From JBDHZK01 sp039811865 (GTDB taxonomy: Bacteria > Actinomycetota > Actinomycetes > Propionibacteriales > Propionibacteriaceae): 11,044 nucleotides of DNA. Shown here piece after piece: positions 5,542 to 11,044 of this stretch (positions are counted from its first letter, which is position 1; each line of letters opens with the position of its first letter). The notes under the pieces were generated by a model. The model was not told the DNA's origin. It ran no database searches and worked only from the letters and a program-made list of their open reading frames with translations. The stretch covers positions 1 to 11,044 of the forward strand of contig JBDHZK010000089.1 of the NCBI GenBank assembly GCA_039811865.1, given 5' to 3'. Position numbers and translations under genes: made by a program.

Positions 5542-7101
5542 TCAGTGGAAGAAGTGCCGGGTGCCGGTCAGGTACATGGTGACGCCCGCGGCCTGCGCGG
5601 CGGCGATGGTGTCGGCGTCCCGCACCGAACCGCCGGGCTGAACGATCGCCCGCACCCCCGCGTCGATCAGGATCTGCGGCCCGTCGGCGAACGGGAAGAA
5701 GGCGTCGGACGCCGCGACCGAGCCGGTCGCCCGCTCCCCTGCGCGTGCGACGGCCAGCTTGCACGAGTCGACCCGGTTGACCTGGCCCATGCCCACCCCG
5801 ACCGATGCGCCGTCGCTGGCCAGCAGGATCGCGTTCGACTTCACCGCGCGACAGGCCCGCCAGGCGAAGCCGAGGTCGGCCAGGGTGGCGTCGTCGGCGG
5901 GCTCGCCGGCGGCCAGCGTCCAGTTGGCCGGGTCGTCGCCGGCGGCGTCCAGGGCATCGGCATGCTGCAGCAGCAGCCCGCCGGTGATGGGCTTCAACTC
6001 GACCCCACCGGAGGTCCGGGGTTCGACGACGAGGACGCGGACGTTCTTCTTGCGGCCCAGGATCTCCAGTGCGCCTTCGTCGTAACCGGGGGCGCAAATC
6101 ACCTCGGTGAAGATCTCGGCGACCTGGGTGGCCAGCTCGACACTCACGTTGCGGTTCGCCGCGATCACGCCCCCGAACGCCGAAACCGGATCGCACGCAT
6201 GCGCGGCGCGGTGAGCGGCGGCGATGTCGTCCCCGATGGCGATGCCGCAAGGATTGGCGTGCTTGATGATGGCCACAGCGGGCTCGGCGAAGTCGTACGC
6301 GGCGCGATAGGCGGCGTCGGCGTCGGTGTAGTTGTTGTACGACATCTCCTTGCCGTGCAACTGCGTCGCGCTCGCCAACCCGCGCGGGTTGTGCCCGTTG
6401 CGGTAAAGGGCGGCCGGCTGGTGGGAGTTCTCGCCGTAGCGCAGGGCGCCGGCCTTGTCCCACGTGGCACCGACCCAGGCCGGGAAGCCGTCCCCGCCGC
6501 TGGTGTCGGTCAGGACGCTGCCCATCCAGGACGCCACCGCGACGTCGTAGGTGGCGGTGTGGACGAACGCCGCCGCCGCCAACGCCTGGCGTTGCGCGAG
6601 GGTGAAGCCGCCGCTGGCTAGCGCGTCGAGCAGTTCGGGGTATTGGTCGGGCGAGGTCAGGATCGCGACGCTGGGGTGGTTCTTCGCGGCTGCGCGCACC
6701 ATGGATGGGCCGCCGATGTCGATCTGCTCGACGCACTCGTCGACGCTGGCCCCGGAGGCGACCGTCGCTGCGAACGGGTACAGGTTGCTGACCACCAGGT
6801 CGAACGCGGCGACCCCCAGGTCGTCGAGTTGTTCGCGGTGGGACGCCAGGCGCCGGTCGGCCAGGATGCCCGCGTGGATGCGCGGATGCAGCGTCTTCAC
6901 CCGGCCGTCCAGGCACTCGGGGAAGCCGGTGACGTCCTCGACACCGGTGACCGGGACGCCGGCGGCCGCGAGCGTCTTGGCTGTCGAACCGGTGGACACC
7001 AGTTCGACGCCGGCGCCGGCGAGGGCCTGGCCGAGCTCGACCAGCCCGGACTTGTCGTAGACGGAAACGAGGGCGCGGCGGATCGGCTGGCGATCAGACA
7101 T
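5542..7101 (-). CDS. purH: Bifunctional AICAR formyltransferase / IMP cyclohydrolase
   Basis: Carries out the last two steps of de novo IMP synthesis: it formylates AICAR with 10-formyl-THF, then closes the ring. The 519 residues match the usual length of about 520. The N-terminal MGS-like cyclohydrolase domain shows ALVSVYDKSGL, STGSTAKTL and DGRVKTLHPRIHAGIL. The transformylase domain shows LRYGENSHQPAALYR, the catalytic Lys-His in IIKHANPCGIA, DPVSAFGGVIAANR, and the C-terminal GGSVRDADTIAAA and TGTRHFFH. The ATG overlaps the purN stop by 8 bases (ATGTCTGA), which points to coupled translation, and an AAAGG lies 6 bases before it. folD follows after 24 bases. No catalytic residue appears lost. 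Confidence 0.97.
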   Translation of the reverse strand: MSDRQPIRRALVSVYDKSGLVELGQALAGAGVELVSTGSTAKTLAAAGVPVTGVEDVTGFPECLDGRVKTLHPRIHAGILADRRLASHREQLDDLGVAAFDLVVSNLYPFAATVASGASVDECVEQIDIGGPSMVRAAAKNHPSVAILTSPDQYPELLDALASGGFTLAQRQALAAAAFVHTATYDVAVASWMGSVLTDTSGGDGFPAWVGATWDKAGALRYGENSHQPAALYRNGHNPRGLASATQLHGKEMSYNNYTDADAAYRAAYDFAEPAVAIIKHANPCGIAIGDDIAAAHRAAHACDPVSAFGGVIAANRNVSVELATQVAEIFTEVICAPGYDEGALEILGRKKNVRVLVVEPRTSGGVELKPITGGLLLQHADALDAAGDDPANWTLAAGEPADDATLADLGFAWRACRAVKSNAILLASDGASVGVGMGQVNRVDSCKLAVARAGERATGSVAASDAFFPFADGPQILIDAGVRAIVQPGGSVRDADTIAAAQAAGVTMYLTGTRHFFH

Positions 7102-7684
7102 CGGTGCCTTTCTGGTGGGCCAATGCGTAGGCGGTCACGGTGTCGAGCAGGAGTTGGCGCTCGACGACCTTGATGCGTTCGTGGAGGGATTCGACCGTGT
7201 CGTCCGGTTCGACGCGGACGGGCTCTTGGGCGATGATCCGGCCCGTGTCGACGCCCTCGTCGACCTCGAAGACGGTGCAGCCGGTCACCTTGACGCCGTA
7301 GGCCAGCGCGTCGCGGGGACCGTGGACGCCGGGGAAGGACGGCAGCAGCGCCGGGTGGGTGTTGATCATGCGACCGCCGAACTCGGCGAGGAACGCCTTG
7401 CCGACCAGCTTCATGAAGCCGGCGCTGACCACCAGGTCGGGGCGGTGGGCGGCGACGGCGGCGGTGAGTTCGGCGTCCCAGGCGGTGCGGTCGGCGCCCT
7501 TGGCGAGCGGTACGGCGAAGGTCGCGATGCCCGCTTGCCCGGCCCTGACCAGGCCGTACGCGTCGGGTCGGTCGGCGCCGACGGCGACCACCTCGGCCGG
7601 GACGACGCCGGCTGCGGTGGCGTCCAGCAGGGACGCCAGCAGCGTCCCCGTCCCGGAGATCAGCACGACCACGCGGAAAGTCAC
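7094..7684 (-). CDS. purN: Phosphoribosylglycinamide formyltransferase
   Basis: Transfers the formyl group of 10-formyl-THF to GAR in the third step of purine synthesis. The catalytic triad falls at Asn108, His110 (INTHPALLPSFPG) and Asp146 (GVDTGRII), two residues displaced from E. coli Asn106/His108/Asp144. SGTGTLLASLL (10-20) is the phosphate-binding start of the fold. I chose the GTG at 7684, giving 196 residues, because it yields the standard N-terminus MTFRVVVLISGTG. The frame stays open far upstream, but that part is antisense to fprA and has no family similarity. A TAGGCT box ends 7 bases before this GTG with no ribosome site, supporting leaderless initiation here. It is the first gene of the purN-purH-folD-DUF3017 operon. 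Confidence 0.94.
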   Translation of the reverse strand: MTFRVVVLISGTGTLLASLLDATAAGVVPAEVVAVGADRPDAYGLVRAGQAGIATFAVPLAKGADRTAWDAELTAAVAAHRPDLVVSAGFMKLVGKAFLAEFGGRMINTHPALLPSFPGVHGPRDALAYGVKVTGCTVFEVDEGVDTGRIIAQEPVRVEPDDTVESLHERIKVVERQLLLDTVTAYALAHQKGTDV

Positions 7685-7691
7685 GGCCGTC

Positions 7692-7697
7692 AGCCTA
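7692..7697 (-). promoter_or_regulatory. Candidate -10 box of the purN operon (leaderless)
   Basis: On the minus strand TAGGCT (7697 to 7692) is followed by exactly 7 bases and then the purN GTG. It matches the purU box TAGCCT at 5 of 6 positions and has the same spacing. No -35 consensus was found; that region falls inside the GC hairpin at 7704-7729. Confidence 0.5.
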
Positions 7698-7703
7698 TCC
7701 AGG

Positions 7704-7729
7704 CGCGCGCGCTCGCCTCGACGCGCGCG
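7704..7729. promoter_or_regulatory. Alternating CG hairpin over the purN -35 region
   Basis: CGCGCGCG occurs at 7704-7711 and again at 7722-7729. The unit is self-complementary, so the two copies form a perfect 8-bp stem around a 10-base loop. GCTCGC (7711-7716) can alternatively pair with GCGAGC (7735-7740). The structure begins 6 bases upstream of the purN -10 box. Alternating CG tracts can also adopt Z-DNA. A regulatory role is inferred from position only. Confidence 0.45.
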
Positions 7730-7902
7730 GTTTCGCGAGCCGAACGGCTGGGGCTTGGTCAGCCAAGACGTCAGTTGGCCGCCACCGACCCAACAACCGC
7801 GCCTGGAACTGCACTGTCGTCGTGGTCGAGGTACATAGTTCAGATTCGGCCCCACTGACTGCCGTGCCGTCGCGCCGTTACTGGCCACGCGGCAAGCCCG
7901 GA

Positions 7903-7915
7903 TACAGTTTTCAAC
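7903..7915 (+). promoter_or_regulatory. Candidate fprA promoter -10 box (leaderless)
   Basis: TACAGT (7903-7908) ends 7 bases before the fprA GTG, the same geometry as purU and purN. TTACTG (7878-7883) is a possible -35, but its 19-base spacing is long. No Shine-Dalgarno sequence is present before the GTG. Confidence 0.55.
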
Positions 7916-9325
7916 GTGCCTGAGCTGTTCGATCGTCGAGTCGCGATCGTCGGCTCTGGGCCCTCGGGCCTGTTCGCCGCGCAGGCGTTGACCCGCATCC
8001 CCGGCATCGCCGTGGACATCTACGACCGCTTGCCGACGCCGTTCGGGTTGCTGCGCTACGGCGTCGCTCCCGACCACACCAGCATCAAGGCCATCTCCGA
8101 GCGCCTGGAAGGCGTGTTCGACTCCCCTGCCATCCGATTCCTCGGGCTGGTCGAGTTCGGCCGGGACGTCAGCCGAGCCGAACTGCTGGACGCCTACGAC
8201 GCGGTCATCTACGCCGCCGGGGCCAGCGAAGATCGGCGGATGGCCGTCCCCGGTGAGGATCTGCCCGGCAGTCGCTCGGCCCGCGAGTTCGTCGCCTGGT
8301 ACTCCGGCCACCCGGACGCCACGCCGCAGCTACTTGAAGGCGTGCAGGACGTAGTCACCGTCGGGGTCGGGAACGTGGCTGTTGACGTCGCCCGAATCCT
8401 GTTGCGCGACCGCGCCGAACTGGCCGCCACGGACATGCCCGAGGCGGTGCTCGCCGAACTGCGCGGTGCCGACATCCGCAACGTCTGGGTGGTGGGCCGG
8501 CGCGGACCACAGCACGCGAGCTTCACCACCGTCGAGCTGCGCGAGCTGTTGAGCGATCCGACCGTTGCGGTCACGGTCTCCGATGGCGCGCTCGACGTGG
8601 ACGAGGCCGCCTTGGACCGTCGGACCAGGGCCAACATCGATGTCCTCAAAGAGGCGGCGGCAAGAGTCGTACCGAATCCGCGCGCCCATCTTGGCTTCCT
8701 TTTTTGGCAACGCCCCGTCGGCGTTGTCGGCGAGAACCGAGTCAGCGGTGTGCACCTGGAGCGGACGACCCTCGACTCCTCAGGTCGCGTCGTGCCCGCC
8801 CAGGATGCGGGAGTGCTGCCCGCCGACCTCGTGCTGCGTGCGATCGGGTACCGCGGCAAGCCGCTGCCGGGGGTCCCGTTCGACCCGACCGCCGGCGTCA
8901 TCCCGAATATCGAGGGGCGCGTCACCGACGGCTTCGGCGCCGTCCAGGCCCGCGAGTACGTGGTGGGCTGGATCAAGCGCGGCCCGCTCGGCGTGATCGG
9001 CACCAACAAGTCGGACGCCGCCGAGACCGTCCGACACCTGCTCGCAGACCTGGCGGCAGTGCCCGTCCTGTCCGGCCGCCTCGACATCGACGCCGTTTTG
9101 GAATCGCGCGGGATCAACCACAGCAGCTATGCGGACTGGCAGCGCATCGACGACGCCGAGGTCGCCCGCGGCGGCACCCGCGGGCGCTCCCGCACCAAGA
9201 TCGAGGCCTGGCACGAACTCATCGACCTGGTGGCCCACGAACGTCCCGGCGGGCCTGCCAGCGTCGCCGACGGTGGGCTCACGCCGCTGGAACAGCGTGA
9301 GCCGACCATCGAGGCGCCGCTTTGA
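7916..9325 (+). CDS. fprA: Ferredoxin/adrenodoxin-type NADPH reductase
   Basis: An FAD enzyme that moves electrons between NADPH and ferredoxin, for example to supply ferredoxin-dependent enzymes or P450s. At 469 residues it is close to M. tuberculosis FprA (456) and adrenodoxin reductases. Seen directly: the FAD-binding GSGPSGLFAAQAL (from residue 13), LPTPFGLLRYGVAPDH (about 38-53), the NADP-binding VGVGNVAVDVARILL (about 148-162), VVGRRGPQHASFT with the phosphate-contacting arginines, and GWIKRGPLGVIGTNKSDA near residue 350, the conserved FAD/NADP contact. No extra ferredoxin domain is fused, unlike FprB-type proteins. The GTG start gives the normal N-terminus and lacks a ribosome site. 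It is divergent from purN and convergent with the cytidylyltransferase fusion gene, so it is probably transcribed alone. Confidence 0.94.
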   Translation: MPELFDRRVAIVGSGPSGLFAAQALTRIPGIAVDIYDRLPTPFGLLRYGVAPDHTSIKAISERLEGVFDSPAIRFLGLVEFGRDVSRAELLDAYDAVIYAAGASEDRRMAVPGEDLPGSRSAREFVAWYSGHPDATPQLLEGVQDVVTVGVGNVAVDVARILLRDRAELAATDMPEAVLAELRGADIRNVWVVGRRGPQHASFTTVELRELLSDPTVAVTVSDGALDVDEAALDRRTRANIDVLKEAAARVVPNPRAHLGFLFWQRPVGVVGENRVSGVHLERTTLDSSGRVVPAQDAGVLPADLVLRAIGYRGKPLPGVPFDPTAGVIPNIEGRVTDGFGAVQAREYVVGWIKRGPLGVIGTNKSDAAETVRHLLADLAAVPVLSGRLDIDAVLESRGINHSSYADWQRIDDAEVARGGTRGRSRTKIEAWHELIDLVAHERPGGPASVADGGLTPLEQREPTIEAPL

Positions 9326-9338
9326 GATCCGGAGACGC

Positions 9339-9361
9339 GGGCGGCGGGCGCGCCGGCGCCT
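9339..9361. terminator. Possible terminator hairpin between convergent genes
   Basis: In the 40-base gap between the fprA stop and the stop of the minus-strand gene, 9341-9347 pairs with 9353-9359 with one mismatch, around a 5-base loop. One more G-C pair and a G-T pair lie outside. It is short and very GC-rich, and its position between two convergent stops is the main support. Confidence 0.4.
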
Positions 9362-9365
9362 AACG

Positions 9366-10985
9366 TCAGGAGGCTGCGGCGAGCAGCTCGGGCGTGGCAT
9401 GGGGGACGCAATCGGCGGCGCGGAGCATCGCTACCGAGTTGAGCGCCGGCCGCGAAGCCGCGCGGATCAACTGCTCCAGTTGAGCCTCGGTCTCGGCGCC
9501 GACGACAACGGCGTCCACCCAGGGCAGCGACGCCACCCAGGACACGCACAGGTCGAGCGGGTCGCGGCCGAGCTCGGCCGCTGCGTCCCGAACCCCGGCC
9601 CGGACGGCGTCCACGTTGCCGGGTAGGTCTTCACGCAGTGGCCCGTCGGTGACCAGCACACCCTGCATGAGGACGCCCTTGGCCGCGATCAACGCCCCTT
9701 GTGAGGCGAGGTGCGCGAGCCGGTCGGCGGTGGCGGGCCGGGTGAACCGGCGGTCGGCGATGGAGGCGCGCACGAGCACCATGTTGACGCCGTCGAGCGC
9801 GTCGAGCGCCGGGACGTCCCCCGGGTCGTCCACGACGACCCCGATCTCGGCGACCTCGCCGGACGCCTGGTATTCCTGCAACCGGTGCCAGGCCGCGGCC
9901 TTGCCGGCGAGCGCGTCGCTGACCGAGCCGAACAAGACGACGCCCGCTCGGCGTCCGCCCAGCTCGGCGAAGCTGCGCTCAAGGCTGGCCTCGACGCTCA
10001 GCGCTGCCACCTCGGGGCTGGCCCCCTTCGGCATCGGCGCGAGTTGGGTGATGACGCCGATCCGCTGCTGCAACGCCGGGTTGCTGCCGGCGCGGACGAC
10101 GGCCTCGCTGCGGCCGTCCATCCGGCCGGTCATGACGTGGCTGACCCCGCGCGCGACAGCGGTGGCGAGCATGGCGCGGACGGTCGGGGCGTCCGGCTGC
10201 CCCGTCCGGTTGGCCAGGCCGTAGTCGCCGCCCAACTGGCTGCCGCCGAGCAGCAGGCGGGAAAAGCGCTGACCCTCGCGTCCGGAAACCTCGGGGACCA
10301 TCGGTCCCGCGGCGTCCACCTTGCGCTTCAGATCGGCGACGAGTTCGGCCCACGGGACGGCGATCGCGTCGTCCTTGTGGGCGAACAGGCGGCTGACCCG
10401 GTCGTAATCGGCGAGGCAGTCCACCGTGCAGCGGTAGGCGACCGGGTCGCCCGGATTCGCGGCGGGGACGAACAAGAGCTCGCCCTGGCGGCGGATCCAG
10501 GGGGTGACGTGCTCGCGGTCGTAGGGCGCGGTGGCCGTCGCCGCGGCCGCGCGGAGCAGGTCGACGGTGAACGCCTCCGCACCCAACCCTTCGGGCACCT
10601 CCTCGATGTCGACGCGCGCGTAGTCGTGCTCCGACGCCTCCATCGCGGCGATCAGCTCGTCCACCAGGTCGGCATCGGCGACGGGATTGTCACCGGTCAG
10701 GCGGACGACCCGGTCGCCGGGATCGAGGTCCCTGGTGGACTGCTCGAACCGGTCGAGCACGTCGTCCAGCGACCCGCGGTAGACCGGGAGACCGACCCGT
10801 TCGAGGTGCTCGGAGATGCGGTCGTCGTAGGACTCCACGGACGTCGCCACGATCACCTCGTGTCCGCTGCGGGCGGCCCGGCGCGCCACGAGTTCGATCA
10901 GCGGCATTCCGGCCAGGCTGAGCAGAGCCTTCCCGGGCAGCCTCGACGAGTTCAGCCGGGACTGGATCACCACACGCGTGCGCAT
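9366..10985 (-). CDS. SpsF-type cytidylyltransferase fused to an aldo/keto-reductase-like domain
   Basis: A 539-residue two-domain protein. Residues 1 to about 225 form a cytidylyltransferase of the SpsF/COG1861 group, which is linked to CMP-activated sugars for surface glycans. Visible motifs are the nucleotide-binding IQSRLNSSRLPGKALL (7-22), RLTGDNPVADADLV (95-108), REHVTPWI (157-164) and RCTVDCLADYDRV (185-197). Residues from about 241 form an aldo/keto reductase barrel: LLLGGSQLGGDYGLANRTG (244-262), GEVAEIGVVVDDPGD, LIAAKGVLMQGVL and VVVGAETEAQLEQL (493-506). The catalytic tetrad appears lost: by eye the Asp, Tyr, Lys and His positions hold Met285, Asp290, Gln314 and Phe352. The domain is therefore probably non-catalytic, though it may still bind cofactor or ligand. 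The sugar substrate cannot be told. The ATG at 10985 has TACGTT 6 bases upstream and no ribosome site. No other glycan gene lies in the window. Confidence 0.85.
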   Translation of the reverse strand: MRTRVVIQSRLNSSRLPGKALLSLAGMPLIELVARRAARSGHEVIVATSVESYDDRISEHLERVGLPVYRGSLDDVLDRFEQSTRDLDPGDRVVRLTGDNPVADADLVDELIAAMEASEHDYARVDIEEVPEGLGAEAFTVDLLRAAAATATAPYDREHVTPWIRRQGELLFVPAANPGDPVAYRCTVDCLADYDRVSRLFAHKDDAIAVPWAELVADLKRKVDAAGPMVPEVSGREGQRFSRLLLGGSQLGGDYGLANRTGQPDAPTVRAMLATAVARGVSHVMTGRMDGRSEAVVRAGSNPALQQRIGVITQLAPMPKGASPEVAALSVEASLERSFAELGGRRAGVVLFGSVSDALAGKAAAWHRLQEYQASGEVAEIGVVVDDPGDVPALDALDGVNMVLVRASIADRRFTRPATADRLAHLASQGALIAAKGVLMQGVLVTDGPLREDLPGNVDAVRAGVRDAAAELGRDPLDLCVSWVASLPWVDAVVVGAETEAQLEQLIRAASRPALNSVAMLRAADCVPHATPELLAAAS

Positions 10986-10991
10986 GCGCCC

Positions 10992-10997
10992 AACGTA
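10992..10997 (-). promoter_or_regulatory. Candidate -10 box of the cytidylyltransferase fusion gene (leaderless)
   Basis: On the minus strand TACGTT (10997 to 10992) ends 6 bases before the ATG at 10985. There is no Shine-Dalgarno sequence in the short space between them. The right edge of the window is close, and no -35 was recognised in the 47 bases visible upstream of the box. Confidence 0.45.
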
Positions 10998-11044
10998 GAG
11001 CCGCCGCCCTGGTCAGCGTGCGATTTCGCGCGCGAGCCGCGACG

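Larger units (their letters stand above)
7685..7915. other. Divergent intergenic region between purN and fprA
   Basis: This 231-base spacer contains the purN -10 box, the CG hairpin, a small 5-bp hairpin with a tetraloop (CTTGG at 7754-7758, CCAAG at 7763-7767), and the fprA -10 box. No ORF of interest, RNA gene or riboswitch was recognised. The middle part (about 7770-7875) shows nothing I can name. Confidence 0.6.

Noticed and set aside
4702..6621. A 639-codon open frame on the plus strand
   Set aside because: It lies antisense to folD and purH, has a Gly/Val/Arg/Asp-rich composition typical of shadow frames in high-GC DNA, and shows no recognisable domain.
5435..6916. A 493-codon minus-strand frame overlapping purH
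   Set aside because: It is the alternate reading frame of purH; the 519-residue PurH frame carries all family motifs.
7685..8311. A longer purN with an N-terminal extension of about 209 residues
   Set aside because: The extension is antisense to fprA and the spacer, has no family similarity, and the GTG at 7684 gives the standard PurN N-terminus.
9129..9626. A plus-strand frame bridging fprA and the following gene
   Set aside because: It overlaps the end of fprA in another frame and the antisense of the cytidylyltransferase fusion gene, and has no recognisable content.

Overview
The window is a housekeeping segment from a high-GC Gram-positive chromosome, almost certainly an actinomycete. 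The evidence is the very GC-rich codon use, the eukaryote-like dimeric NADP-isocitrate dehydrogenase, the 329-residue actinobacterial malate dehydrogenase, an adrenodoxin-reductase-like FprA, the folD-DUF3017 pair, and several apparently leaderless genes with a TAnnnT box 6-7 bases before the start codon. A Propionibacteriales relative is plausible but cannot be proved from the window.

Layout from left to right: icd (minus strand, its last few codons lie off the left edge); a 308-bp divergent spacer with a strong hairpin and two copies of a short REP-like repeat; purU (plus); mdh (plus), followed by a 16-bp-stem terminator; a gene for a proline-rich protein with two membrane helices (plus); a bidirectional terminator hairpin; then the minus-strand operon purN-purH-folD-DUF3017, read from about 7684 down to 4316 with overlaps of 8 bp (purN/purH) and 4 bp (folD/DUF3017). 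After a 231-bp divergent spacer comes fprA (plus). It converges on a minus-strand gene of 539 codons whose product joins an SpsF-type cytidylyltransferase to an aldo/keto-reductase-like domain.

Two metabolic themes run through the window. One is the TCA cycle and redox supply: icd makes NADPH, mdh interconverts malate and oxaloacetate, and fprA passes electrons between NADPH and ferredoxin. The other is the 10-formyl-tetrahydrofolate pool: FolD makes it, PurN and PurH spend it in the two formyl-transfer steps of purine synthesis, and PurU hydrolyses it to formate and tetrahydrofolate.

The least ordinary item is the 539-residue fusion. By eye, all four aldo/keto reductase catalytic positions (Asp, Tyr, Lys, His) are replaced while the fold-defining stretches are kept, which suggests a pseudo-enzyme domain attached to a sugar-nucleotide-type cytidylyltransferase. 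The other notable pattern is that four of the seven transcription units appear to start leaderless. I found no mobile element, CRISPR array, tRNA or rRNA.
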